Positions 11,856 to 21,560 of a stretch of DNA of 64,000 nt are shown piece after piece. Under the pieces are notes generated by a model. The model was not told where the DNA came from. It saw nothing but the letters and a program-made list of their open reading frames with translations, and ran no database searches. Within the stretch, counting starts at the first letter, position 1; each line of letters begins with the position of its first letter. Source of the DNA: Salvia splendens (Eukaryota; Streptophyta; Magnoliopsida; Lamiales; Lamiaceae); contig NC_056039.1 in assembly GCF_004379255.2 (NCBI RefSeq), positions 33,865,883 to 33,929,882 of the forward strand, written 5' to 3'. The translations under genes were made by a program, and so were the position numbers.

Positions 11856-12758
11856 ATGTTACGCAACTACACCGAAGTGGGGCGTTATGAACAACTATTC
11901 GATCAATTGGATGCCGCTATGTCCAGGTTGGAAACACGTTGTGACAAAATCGAACGGCGTAGGACAAACTTGCTTGCGTCTAAAGCAACGTATGCACAAC
12001 AGGCGTGCTACGATTCCCGCAAAGAGATTCGTGCGCCTCCGCGGCCGGAGCCACCGCCTCATCAGCCGCCAGACCCGATGTACTCACAGCGAACCCGCCG
12101 CTATCCGCCCCACAGTCAGTCGCGGCCTAGAACACCTCCTTACACCTCTGGGTCGTCATCGTATTTCAGCCCAGATATGTACGGCCCGCAGCCGTATTCT
12201 TGTTCAGACTGGGAACAACCTGGAGTGCTCAGCGACTACTACGACCCGCCGCACGAGCGCTCTAATACTAGCTGGTATTCCGTCCGACGGAATGCCTACC
12301 GGCCACCTGGAGAGCTCAGCGACTACTACGAGCCGCCGCATGCACGCTCTAATTCCAGCTGGTATTCTGCCCGACAGAATGTCTACCGGCCTCCGCGCAA
12401 CGCCTTCACCTCTGGGGATCAGTTCGCGGAGCAGGAACGACCACTCCGACAACCACATTGCGCTCGCCAAAGCCCGAACTTGGGTTGGTCTTCGCCAGAA
12501 TCGCACCAGCAGCCGTTTCTGCATGCGAAAAACCAGACTTGCTGGGATCTGCCCTCCCAAACGTCCGGTCGCCGTGTTGGAAAGATTCGCGCTCCCCCGT
12601 TGCCAGAACATCCGCCACAGCTGACTCCCCCAAACCTGTTGTGCCAGCAGCCCCAAAACCGGAACCAGCGCCCCACGTTCCCAAGCTCTCGTACCCCCAC
12701 ACGCCCGCAGCTCGTGCTCGACCAGAAGCCACCGCTATGGTCAGATCGTCAACTATAG
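11856..12758 (+). CDS. Gag-like proline/tyrosine-rich ORF
   Basis: 300 codons starting at an ATG 145 bp after the 5' LTR. Residues about 10-35 (YEQLFDQLDAAMSRLETR, then CDKIERRR) form a short coiled coil. They resemble the N-terminus of the Gag of the chromovirus at 41027 (FDHVLASLARFETR, then LDEFDRRL). The rest is rich in P, Y, R and S with no zinc knuckle. Two adjacent copies of a 28-residue unit (core LSDYY, then PPH, then SWYS, then YRPP) lie around residues 120-176. A structural or RNA-packaging role is inferred from position and the N-terminal likeness only. Several antisense open frames overlap it and are shadows of its GC-rich codons. Confidence 0.6.
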   Translation: MLRNYTEVGRYEQLFDQLDAAMSRLETRCDKIERRRTNLLASKATYAQQACYDSRKEIRAPPRPEPPPHQPPDPMYSQRTRRYPPHSQSRPRTPPYTSGSSSYFSPDMYGPQPYSCSDWEQPGVLSDYYDPPHERSNTSWYSVRRNAYRPPGELSDYYEPPHARSNSSWYSARQNVYRPPRNAFTSGDQFAEQERPLRQPHCARQSPNLGWSSPESHQQPFLHAKNQTCWDLPSQTSGRRVGKIRAPPLPEHPPQLTPPNLLCQQPQNRNQRPTFPSSRTPTRPQLVLDQKPPLWSDRQL

Positions 12759-12830
12759 CAGCCAAGTACAACATCGACTATTGAGCTTCCGCCCTACGCC
12801 GCACCGAGCCCTTGCCAGCCCTTGCTATCG

Positions 12831-13397
12831 ATGTCCGTGAAAGCTCCATTATGCGCCTCTCCTCGTCAACCGCAAGCGGGTGTCTCAAGCTCAAGGAAAA
12901 AGGAGTGGAAAATTGATTCGCACGATGGTGAAGAGAAGAGGGACGAGATGTTGATAGTACTTAGTAATGTGTGGAATCAGAAAGAGATAATGAAGGAGAA
13001 TGACTCTATTACCAAAAGAGAAGATGAGGTCAACAACACCTTTCTGAGGCTGATCGAGAAAGAGATGACACCTGAAGCTCTTGATTCTAGTTTGGAGTCG
13101 AAAGAAAAGGATTTACGTATGCATCCTGAAAAGCAGAGCAAAATCGCGAGGATGGACAAGGCTGCTTTTGAGATACAAAAGTACAACCTTCAAGAGGAAA
13201 GGGAAGAGAAGAGAAGGTTATTTGAGGATGAGATTAGAGTCAAGACTGTAAAATTGGTTACGAAGAAGACCGCAATCAGCAACACAAAGAAAATATTGAA
13301 AAAGAGAGGGCAGTCTCGTGCGTTTGATCTAGGAGGAGTTGCCTCGCCGAAGCTTCTGATTTCAACTCTCATTTTTGCTTCGTGGTTCCCACCTTGA
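12831..13397 (+). CDS. Coiled-coil ORF of the non-autonomous LTR element
   Basis: About 188 codons from the ATG at 12831, in a different frame from the upstream ORF and 70 bp after it. The middle is strongly charged (E, K, R), with heptad-like stretches such as KEMTPEALDSSLESKEKDLR and NLQEEREEKRRLFEDEIR, so a coiled coil is likely. The end (LISTLIFASWFPP) lies just before the purine tract and right LTR, where gypsy elements often have a short relic of the polyprotein tail. I do not recognise a function. It may be a second Gag-like product or captured host sequence. Confidence 0.4.
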   Translation: MSVKAPLCASPRQPQAGVSSSRKKEWKIDSHDGEEKRDEMLIVLSNVWNQKEIMKENDSITKREDEVNNTFLRLIEKEMTPEALDSSLESKEKDLRMHPEKQSKIARMDKAAFEIQKYNLQEEREEKRRLFEDEIRVKTVKLVTKKTAISNTKKILKKRGQSRAFDLGGVASPKLLISTLIFASWFPP

Positions 13398-13427
13398 GGA
13401 CAGGGTGGATTTTAACCGTGGGGGAGT

Positions 13428-13762
13428 TGATACGAGCCTTATCTAGTTTAGCATATCTTCTTTTATTATTTTGTTTAGATATTATAGGGATTTAGCATAT
13501 CTTTTTGTATCCACACATATTATAAATATGTGTGGAGTCTTCCATAATTTTCAGTCAATCAATATATGAAATTATCATTCTTTTGGCTCAATTGAGTAGC
13601 AAACAAGAAACATCTCCTAAGGTTGCCGACGAGGCTGATCTCGCGCTCAACCGCCCCTTTTTGCCGTCCAAGTCACGACCCAACGTTGGGCGCTCGACAA
13701 CGACGACATCTCGTTTCTTGATTTTGTGTGGAAATCGACGTTAAGGATTTAGGTCCTTAACA
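13428..13762 (+). repeat. 3' LTR of the non-autonomous element
   Basis: 335 bp, nearly identical to the 5' LTR; followed directly by the CAGTG duplication. Confidence 0.88.
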
Positions 13763-14289
13763 CAGTGCTCGTCCACCCATACTAGCATGAACGAGCCGGG
13801 CCCGGACCTCGCCGACTACCCGTACGACACCGTTCCGAACAAAGTGGAGCACCTCTTCTTCGCCCAGCAGTACCACGATCGGAAGCAGCGCGAGGCCCGA
13901 ATGAGCATGAGCCACGAGGAGCGGGCCCGGACACCTTTCATCGACTACCTCAAGCCGATGGCGACACCGGTTTCGGGGGCGCCACCGCCACGGTGAAGCT
14001 GTGCAAGCTGTTTGTCGAGCGCGGTGCCGCCGGGGTCCACATCGAGGATTAGTCGTCAGTGACCAAGAAGTGCGGCCACATGGCCGGGAAGGTGCTGGTG
14101 GCGGTGAGCGAGCATATCAACCGGCTAGTGGCGGCACGGCTGCAGTTTGACGTGATGGGGTGGAGACGGTGCTCGTGGCTCGGACGGATGTTGTGGCGGC
14201 TACGTTGATCCAAACCAATGTGGACACGAGGGATCATCAGTTTATCTTGGGGGTGACTAATCCAGCCCTCCGAGGGAAGGCGTTGGTGA
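13763..14289 (+). pseudogene. Isocitrate lyase pseudogene, first block
   Basis: The translation, with gaps, is plant isocitrate lyase (glyoxylate cycle, cleaves isocitrate to glyoxylate and succinate): [60 protein letters not shown], the catalytic signature KKCGHMAGK, and ARTD then [18 protein letters not shown]. It is dead. There is a deletion and frameshift after DYLKP (near 13958), a CAG-to-TAG stop after HIED (14048-14050), and another frameshift near 14160. W-Q codons at 11368-11376 lie beyond the LTR element, which entered the W-Q-C codons. The block ends at the 8-bp target of the second hAT element. No promoter or first exon is present. Confidence 0.9.
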
Positions 14290-17200
14290 CAGGGCCGACT
14301 CTGTGTTTTGAAGGGCCCTTGGCCAAGCTGGATGTCAAGGCCCCATACTGAATTATAAAATTTATGATTACATCTAATTATCAATGTCTTATAACAAAAA
14401 ACTCTCAATATTTTTGATTACATTAATACTCAATGTCTCATAACAAAAAACTCCGTCGAGCATTTCTTGAAGCAAAATCAGCAAGGACGATGTTGAGATC
14501 AACATTCTCCAATATACCGTTCTCAATAGAACATGTAGCTAAGCCATTCAATCTATCTTGCGACATAGTTGACCTCAAATAATTTTTGAGCAATTTCAGC
14601 TTTGAGAAACTCCTTTCAGCTGAGGCTACAGTCACAGGTATGGTCAATAAAATTCGATATGCAATAGAAACATTTGGATAACAATCTTCAACAGTAATGA
14701 ACTGAAAAATCTCAGGTGCTGACATCAAATCATCTGGTAAAATTACTTGCAGCACTTGTAATTCACTGATGAAGTCATTGAGATCAACATCAGAAGAGTT
14801 ATCATGAGAAAAAGCTTCTGCAAAAGTAGTACAACACTTCCGTAGATCATTATCATCCAAAGACTTCAGGTTTTCTGAGTTTAATAAGAAACCAAACAGG
14901 TTTTCAAATGTCTTCATCTGCTCGAATCGACTAGTCAATGAAGCAATCGCCATATCAATCATGGTAAGAAAATAATTAATTCTGAATGACTCTATAGCTG
15001 CTAGTGTCTCTTCATTTTGATCATTCTGTTCATCAAAATGTTTCTTTCTTTTACCTTTTCGTTTTGTCGGAAATATTGGCTCCACATCCATCTCTTCTGC
15101 AATTTCTGTTGCAATCTTAATGCTACGACTAAAGCCTTCGTCTCTATACCTCTTGAAATATGAAATGACACCTTCTATTTGGTGAATTGCAGCATCCATG
15201 CACACAATCTTAGATTGCAGTTTTTGACTCACCATATTTATTGAAAATAGAATATCATGCCAAATAACCATACCACATAAAAATTCAAAATTCTCAAGAG
15301 CGGTTACTAAATTTTCAGCATCACTTACTGATTTTGGATCATTTGCAGAACTTCTCACCACTTCCAACAAAGCTGCTCTTATTTGGGGAGTTTGGTACCT
15401 GATAGCTTGGACACTGTTTATTCTACTCTCCCAACGAGTGGTGGACAAAGATTTGACAGTTAGTTTGGGAACATTGTCAGTCAATATCTTCCACCTCTTA
15501 GTAGAGCCAGAGAACAAAGTATATATCCGTTGTATAACACCAAAGAATGAAATAGCTTTTCCACAAGATTGTGCCATATCACAAAGAGTGAGGTTTAGAC
15601 TATGACAAGCACATGGCATATATAATGCTCTTGGATTAATCTCAAGCAAACGCTTCTGAACACCCTGGTGTTTTCCCTTCATATTAGAACCATTGTCATA
15701 GCCTTGACCTCTCACATCAGCAACATTCAATTCAAAATGCTCCAATAAACCCATCAAATAAGTAAAGAGTCCCAATCCTGTTGTTTCTTCCACAGATAAG
15801 AAGCCTAAAAAGAATTCCTCAACTCTCGGAATGTTACTTGACATATTGACACAACGCACAATTAAAGTCATTTGTTCTTCATGGCTAGCATCTGGAGTAC
15901 AATCCAAGATAACAGAGAAATATTTGGCAGCCTTGATGATACTCAACATATATCTTCTTATGGAATCAGCAATAAGAGAAATTATTTCATTCTGAATATT
16001 ATGGCCAAGATAATGATGATGAATTTCATTATTCTGAATCCGTCTAATGTGTTCTTGCATAACAACATCAAATTCAGCAATCATTTCAATTGTGCCTAGA
16101 AAATTACCGTTATTATCTTGATAAATCTTCTCATTTGTTCCTCGCAAGGCCAAATTATTTTTAGCAAGAAACTTCACAGCAGAAACAATTCTTGTCAACA
16201 CTTGTCTCCAACGCTCTTTTTCCTTTGCCACTTCCCGTTGCAAATCATCATCAATTGTTTTATTTTTGTTCAGCCTCAACCTAAGTTCATTCCATGTACT
16301 CATACTTTTTAGATGCTCAACACTGCTCTCATGTTCTTTCAGCCTCTGACTAAGACGCTTCCAATCCCTCAGTCCATCAGATGCCAATAAAGACTTGCTA
16401 TAATTTGATTTGAACAACTTGCAGCAAAAACAATATACCTTGTCCACATTCTTAGAGTAAAGCAACCACTTTCTATCGACAACCTCATTGTTAGGTAACT
16501 TCCTAGAGTAGAAAGCATATGAAAAATGTCTACCAATAGCATCTTTAGGGAATTCCAGATTCAATTCTCTCACCGGTCCCTTTTCAATTAACAAATCCCT
16601 TTTGACATTGTCAAGATTCTCCCATGTACTAGGATCAAAGATAGATAAAAGGCCATCTGAATTTTCAGTATGTAAAGAAGGTTCCCCTGAAGCCGTACCA
16701 TTTGGATTTTCCGTATGCAAATTTTCCTCATTACTGTTTTCCTCATTGATCTCAACTTCTGCTATTAAACTTTGTTCCCCTGGAGCTGTAGCATCTTCAT
16801 TTACCTCAACTTCTGCAGCTAAATTATGATCGTGTTCCTGTTCATGACCAGATTTCTGCCCTTGATCTTCATTAACATTAACATTGCTAGAAACTGAAAA
16901 GAACTTGTCTAAAGCACCTCTCTGCGATTCAACAAACAATTCATCTTGTTTTCTTTTTTTTCTTTTTTGAGCTCCAGACAAATGTTTCTTTGGCAACATT
17001 CCAACACCTAAATTATGTATTGGAAATTAGATATGCAAAGTCCAGAAATCTAGAAGAGAATTTGCTAAAAATTCGAGTAAAAAGTTAATAAGAGTTTGAC
17101 ACCTGCTGAGGTGTCCCTGCTGGTTGGCAACATCAAGTCCAAACCTTGGAACTGGGCAAAGGAGTCCCTACTGAGGCGTCCCTATTCCGTCGAGCTCACC

Positions 17201-17545
17201 TTCGGAATCGAGGAGAGAAGGGATTTTCAATTTTTGAGAGTAAGAGTTTGGATGTTGAGATAGAGATACCGTCATACCGATAGTGAGGAATTGGGCAAAG
17301 GAGAATTTATTGGGAATATTGGACAAGTGGGCCGGATGTTATAATTCAAACAAAAGGCTTATTTTAGTTAAATATTGGTGGTTAATTCTATATTGAGCTG
17401 ACCTTGGAACATTTGGGCCAACTAGTTAAATTCAATTTTGGGCTCTAGGTGAGTACGAGAGGCAGGGCTGGAAAAAATTTTGGGCCCCAGTCCATCCTGG
17501 GCCCCTGGCCTGGGCCTTGGTTGCCTATGCCCAGAGTCGGCACTG
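14290..17545 (-). mobile_element. Intact-looking autonomous hAT element
   Basis: A 3256-bp insertion in the isocitrate lyase pseudogene has an exact 8-bp duplication GTTGGTGA at 14282-14289 and 17546-17553. The terminal inverted repeats are CAGGGCCGACTCTG (left) and CAGTGCCGACTCTGGGC (right, reverse-complemented). One minus-strand transposase frame of 853 codons fills most of the interior. The exact duplication and unbroken frame suggest recent insertion. It postdates the death or copying of the isocitrate lyase fragment, or at least interrupts it. Confidence 0.92.
14438..16999 (-). CDS. hAT transposase (TTF-type zinc finger/DUF4371/dimerisation)
   Basis: A single 853-codon frame starts MLPKKHLSGAQKRKKRKQ, a basic, probably nuclear-localising start usual for this group. 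An acidic low-complexity region covers about residues 45-120. A TTF-type zinc-finger region follows, with WLLYSKNVDKVYCFCCKLF near residues 178-196. The RNase-H-like core shows candidate acidic residues in VILDCTPDASHEEQ and GQGYDNGSNMKG, and the late glutamate in VASAERSFSKLKLLKNYLR of the C-terminal hAT dimerisation domain. Length and domain order are complete for plant hAT transposases of the zinc-finger MYM-like type. No stop or frameshift is seen, so it may be active. It would act in the nucleus on its own terminal repeats. Confidence 0.9.
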   Translation of the reverse strand: MLPKKHLSGAQKRKKRKQDELFVESQRGALDKFFSVSSNVNVNEDQGQKSGHEQEHDHNLAAEVEVNEDATAPGEQSLIAEVEINEENSNEENLHTENPNGTASGEPSLHTENSDGLLSIFDPSTWENLDNVKRDLLIEKGPVRELNLEFPKDAIGRHFSYAFYSRKLPNNEVVDRKWLLYSKNVDKVYCFCCKLFKSNYSKSLLASDGLRDWKRLSQRLKEHESSVEHLKSMSTWNELRLRLNKNKTIDDDLQREVAKEKERWRQVLTRIVSAVKFLAKNNLALRGTNEKIYQDNNGNFLGTIEMIAEFDVVMQEHIRRIQNNEIHHHYLGHNIQNEIISLIADSIRRYMLSIIKAAKYFSVILDCTPDASHEEQMTLIVRCVNMSSNIPRVEEFFLGFLSVEETTGLGLFTYLMGLLEHFELNVADVRGQGYDNGSNMKGKHQGVQKRLLEINPRALYMPCACHSLNLTLCDMAQSCGKAISFFGVIQRIYTLFSGSTKRWKILTDNVPKLTVKSLSTTRWESRINSVQAIRYQTPQIRAALLEVVRSSANDPKSVSDAENLVTALENFEFLCGMVIWHDILFSINMVSQKLQSKIVCMDAAIHQIEGVISYFKRYRDEGFSRSIKIATEIAEEMDVEPIFPTKRKGKRKKHFDEQNDQNEETLAAIESFRINYFLTMIDMAIASLTSRFEQMKTFENLFGFLLNSENLKSLDDNDLRKCCTTFAEAFSHDNSSDVDLNDFISELQVLQVILPDDLMSAPEIFQFITVEDCYPNVSIAYRILLTIPVTVASAERSFSKLKLLKNYLRSTMSQDRLNGLATCSIENGILENVDLNIVLADFASRNARRSFLL

Positions 17546-17553
17546 GTTGGTGA

Positions 17554-17849
17554 CGGTTATATCGGTATGCGATGGCGACCGGGAAGACAGGGCCGGAGCT
17601 GCAGGCTATTGAGGATAATTGGCTTGCGATGGCGAAGTTGAAGCCATTTTCGGATTGCGTTGTGGATGCGATCAATGGGATGAATATTGGCGAGGCTGAG
17701 AAGCTGAGGAAATTGAATGAGTGGATGAACCAATCTAGTTTTGACAAGTGTATCTCCAATGAGTAGGGCTGCGAAATCGCAGCCCGCCTCGACCTAGGGA
17801 ATCTTTTCTGGGACTGGGATTTGCCCAGAACTAGAGAAGGATTCTATAG
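17554..17849 (+). pseudogene. Isocitrate lyase pseudogene, second block
   Basis: This continues the first block after the hAT element: [40 protein letters not shown] and RKLNEWMN, then ISNE followed by an in-frame TAG where the family has glutamine. The frame then continues with AARLDLGNLFWDWDLPRTR and GFYR, ending at a splice-donor-like AG/GTAAAT (17849/17850). The next exon is absent downstream, so this is a truncated genomic copy with intron boundary, not a processed copy. The codons joining the two blocks are also out of frame. Confidence 0.9.
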
Positions 17850-18257
17850 GTAAATCGATGAATTAACATAAAGCTAAACTAAAGAGAGGAATTCGGCAAA
17901 ATAATAAAAATACAAAAAGACAAAATTCAGAAATATAAAGAAGTAAATTGGTAAAATATTAATCACACGTTACATTCCTGTACTTGGAATAGAAAATGAA
18001 ACAACGTCAATCTAATTAATAAAGAATAATTGTACATTAATCTTATTATATTTTTCTCGTGTACATTAGTAGTACTTAAAAAACCTTATGTCATAACAAA
18101 ATTACATCCAGCTGAAGTCGCATTTTTTCATCTCTACTAACCAATATTCATAAATCCAGTAATATTATCTTCATTGCTTTATTTTTTTAAATCATGTTAG
18201 TTCATTGTTAAATATACTTGAACATGGTTCTCTTCCTCGCAAAATCCTTCTCCTTAA
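17850..18257. other. Intergenic DNA between the pseudogene and GPT
   Basis: AT-rich. It begins as the leftover intron of the isocitrate lyase copy and ends as the likely 3' untranslated region of the minus-strand GPT gene. No further lyase exon is visible. Confidence 0.5.
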
Positions 18258-20443
18258 TCACTGCTTAGCCTGCATAAAAAAAATACAACTTTGATCAGAG
18301 AAAAGTATTAATTACTTTTTCGTCACTAATAAAGACAAGTTCTGAAAAGTGTCGAAACGATGCAATTTCCTTAAAAACTTCATCGAAAAGAATTTGAGGG
18401 TTTTGAAATTGCTGTAAATTTGTGGCATCATTGAAATGTTTCAAAAGTACGTAGTGTCAACTTAATTGTATATATAAAAAAAATAGTGACTTGTTTACTT
18501 CTAACACGTATTTTTTACCAAATTATTTTCAACCATGGAGTGAACTTTTATGACCATTCTTGATATTCTGTACTGGATAGTAGATTTGGTGAGTGGGGAT
18601 CAAAGTGATGGAAAGATATTAAAAATATGTGACAAGTTGCAAACTCACATGTTACACTAAAAAGAGATGAGAGTTTTTGTCCTAAAACAGTTGAAAATGG
18701 AATTTATTTATTTTTCCAATAAAACCTTAGAACAGAGTATAAAAACTTAATTCTTAGAATGATGCAAAATAATTATGACCGTCCACACCTTCTACAAAAG
18801 AAAATATTAGTACTACTTTTTAATAGTCATAATCTCTATTCAATTACTACTTTTTAAAAATATTTACAAAAAATAATCTTGTGTGGCAAGTGTGGATGCA
18901 TAGTTTTATTGTTATTGATTGTTGAATACCTGAGAATAGAGAAAAGTGCCAGAGATTGCAATGGCAGCACCAAGAGCATTGATTGGGTGAAGAGGAGTAT
19001 TGAAGATGATGATTGATGCTACTATCACTGATATTCTCTTCATTGTGTTGCCAATGCTAAATGTCAATGGAGATATCTCATTTAGAGACATGTATGACAC
19101 TTGATTGTATAGATGGTAAAACACACTCTGAGCCACCACCCACCTGCAGTTTTTTTCACATCAGTCTTTGTGACAATGAGATGGTGACAAAGAAAAGATA
19201 TTGCTATCTATTGCTATATGAAATTACCATATGAAATTACCATATGAAATTAGGTCCAATTTGAGAGACAGCCTTTTCCCAACCAACAGCCCATAGCTGT
19301 GGGCCCTCCACAGCAATAGCAAAAGGGGTGAGAATGAAAAGAGACATAATTGAGAGACAAGCATAGTAATTCATTCCTCCAACTGATTTTCCATTCATTC
19401 CTCTCTTTGAGAATATGTTCCTAAATACAAATGCCAAATTTGACAACATTGCCCCCATAAAACCTGCATCCATAAGTTCAACCGCCATTATTTCGCTTTT
19501 CAATCTCGTATTTTATTTCATTAACAGAGCACTGACGAACACGTGTCGTGTGTTCTTACCGACTAGGTTGAAATTGAGCTCGGTGGCGGCGGAGAGGGCG
19601 CAGCCGCCGATGATAGGCAGCAGGGAGAGGTAAACCGGCAACGAGAAAGCCTCTCCGAGCAATAACCTCGACACCAGAACGGTGAAAGCCGGTTCACCGC
19701 TCTTTATAATGTGAGTGAAAGAAACCGCCACTTTTGACATGCTGACGGTGGCTGCCACGTGACCTATCGTGTGCGCGGCAGCAACCTGCAGCGCACACGG
19801 TCGGTTAGTTAAATGTTTCCCATTTTAATAAATGGTACACAAAACTAGACACTAGAGAATATTATATTATATTATATTATATTATATTATATTATATTAT
19901 ATTATATTATATTATATTATATTATATTATATTATATTATATTATATTTACCGGGAAAAGAGCTTTCCAGAAATCAAGGTCGGTCTCGGGGGCCTCTGCG
20001 ATCCTCGTGGCCCACGAGACGAGCATGATGAGGGAGCCGGCGGCGAGCGACAGCGTCGACGTCAGCCAGGGGAAGGGGAAGGCGTTGAGCACTTTCTTGT
20101 TGTAGATGTTGAAGACCACGTTGAGGGCCCACCACGTGGCGAAGTAGGCCACGATCTTGGCCTTCTGCGCGGCGCCCTCCCGATCGAACTCAATGCTGAT
20201 CGGGATGGGCTGCGACCGGGCCTCATAGGCATTGCACGAGACTCCGGCTCTAGGGGAGTCTTCCGGTCCAGCCACGGAGGAGCCGAAACCCGTGGCGGCG
20301 GAGATATGCAGGGGCTTGAGGAGGCACTCATCTTTCTTCGGGTGGTGCAATGTTGGGAGAGTTTGAGGTTTTGGGAGAAAAAGGGGTCTCTTGAGAAGGT
20401 TTTCGGACAATGTTGTGATGGATTGGTTTGGTGAGAAAGCCAT
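18258..20443 (-). CDS. GPT: Glucose-6-phosphate/phosphate translocator, plastid inner envelope
   Basis: Five exons (20443-19952, 19785-19560, 19463-19241, 19143-18930, 18269-18258) join in frame to 388 aa, a usual GPT length. The product exchanges cytosolic glucose-6-phosphate for phosphate to feed starch synthesis and the oxidative pentose phosphate pathway in plastids. Residues about 1-90 are a serine/proline-rich transit peptide. The mature part carries family blocks: YFATWWALNVVFNIYNKKVL, FPWLTSTLSLAAGSLIMLVS, HIIKSGEPAFTVLVSRLLLG, GFMGAMLSNLAFVFRNIFSK and SFYHL-type hydrophobic helices to SPLTFSIGNTMKRISVIVAS. The last exon is only 12 nt (A-K-Q-stop). Reading through its donor instead gives the tail VFNNQ. 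A TATA box lies about 150 bp upstream. GPT1 versus GPT2 type cannot be settled here. Confidence 0.93.
19861..19948. repeat. (ATTAT)n microsatellite in GPT intron 1
   Basis: About 17 perfect copies of ATTAT. On the gene strand the array starts only a few bases after the exon 1 splice donor (GTAAATATAAT...), so it fills roughly half of this 166-bp intron. Confidence 0.95.
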
Positions 20444-20593
20444 TGTCTTTTTTCAGTTGTGTTGAGGAATGTTGTAACAAACTAGTAGTAGTAAGAGTAG
20501 AGATTTTTTTATTTGATTTGGTGTGTAACTACTACTACTACTAGTGGAGAGATTTTGGGGGTGAGTTTTTGAACTATACAAAATGGTTAGGAC

Positions 20594-20604
20594 TATTTAT
20601 ATAG
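20594..20604 (-). promoter_or_regulatory. Probable TATA box of GPT
   Basis: Minus-strand TATATAAATAG lies about 150 bp before the GPT start codon, which leaves room for a 5' leader of roughly 120 bp. Confidence 0.55.
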
Positions 20605-21308
20605 AGGGTGGCCGGGTGCGGTGGGGCCCACGCGCAACGCAAAGGCCGGCCTCTCGGGTAGGTTAGGGCTGGGGTGGATGTTGGAGTGTATATCTGCTGC
20701 CTATCAGCTGGTTGGAAGAGGCAAAGACAGAGAGGGGTGAATTGTATGCAATTTGGTGGTAACTTGGATGGAAATGTCCAATTTGGGTTGTTTTGGATTT
20801 ATTGTAGATTTTGATATTGAATGAAGAAGTTGGACTTGTATTGGTATACCTCATTCTAAATTTACCTAATTTGGTTGGTGGCAATTTGAAAAAATTGTTT
20901 CTCAAGTTGGTAATGAGGCCTAGCTAGCTCAAGTGATAAAGTTGAAACACGACGAGATTCTCTTTAATCGAGAGATATTGGATTTAATCTACCTACTCTT
21001 TTTCGATTAATACAAAAGTGCTCAAAGTAAGGAATTGACGAGCAGAGTCTACTAAGAAAGTTTCATGAGCTAAAAAAATAAGGAACATATGTTTTTCATG
21101 ACCTGGAACTCGATTATTTTTAATTCTTCTCTCCTAAAATATATTCAACGATGGAGAAGAGTCGAACTCATTGTCGTACAAATATAACTAAATGACTAAT
21201 TTATTAACATAAATTGCTAAGCATCACATGTATTTGAAAATGAAATTGGGAAGGGCGACAAGTTGTACAGAAATATCCCTGGCCTTCAATTAATATATAA
21301 AAACTGTA
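20605..21308. other. GPT upstream region and intergenic DNA
   Basis: It holds the GPT promoter side and a SINE-like sequence (listed separately). The 80-codon minus-strand open frame at 20663-20905 has no family support. Confidence 0.4.
20915..21110 (+). repeat. Possible tRNA-derived SINE remnant
   Basis: GGCCTAGCTAGCTCAAGTG resembles a polymerase III box A. About 45 bp later, GATATTGGATTTAATCTAC resembles a decayed box B. Similar heads start plant SINEs. No clear duplication or poly-A end was found. Confidence 0.35.
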
Positions 21309-21560
21309 CTCCCTCTGTCTCCGATTAATTGTCACTCTTTTTTATTTCGATCCGTCCCTCAATAATTGTCACACTTCATTTTTACCATAAATGGTAAGTA
21401 GGTCACACATTCCATTAACTCACTTCACTCACATTTTATTATAAAACCAATATAAAAAAGTGGGTCTCAAATTCCACTAACTTTTTCAACCAACTTTTCT
21501 TTACATTTCTTAAAATCCGTGTTCGGTCAAAGAATGACAATTAATCAAGGATGGAGAGAG
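21309..21560. mobile_element. Stowaway-type MITE, second copy
   Basis: 252 bp from CTCCCTCTGTCTCCG to AAGGATGGAGAGAG, flanked by TA at 21307-21308 and 21561-21562. The interior is the reverse complement of the element at 5971-6221, with shared words such as TTACCATAAATGGTAAGTA. Confidence 0.85.

Larger units (their letters stand above)
11377..13762 (+). mobile_element. Non-autonomous LTR retrotransposon with Gag-like ORF
   Basis: A 2386-bp element has 335-bp LTRs (11377-11711 and 13428-13762) starting TGATACGAG and ending GGTCCTTAACA. The flanking 5-bp duplication CAGTG is at 11372-11376 and 13763-13767. By eye the LTRs differ at about four positions, so it is fairly young. A primer-site candidate TGGTGTTTTCA follows the left LTR (11714-11724), and a purine tract GGGGGAG (about 13420-13426) precedes the right one. 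It encodes no protease, reverse transcriptase or integrase, so it needs enzymes in trans. Its termini, primer-site region and purine tract resemble those of the intact chromovirus at 40467-46396. It interrupts the isocitrate lyase pseudogene. Confidence 0.88.

Noticed and set aside
12204..12774. Several long antisense and alternate frames over the Gag-like ORF
   Set aside because: GC-rich codons open all frames; only the 300-codon frame has the Gag-like start and internal repeats.
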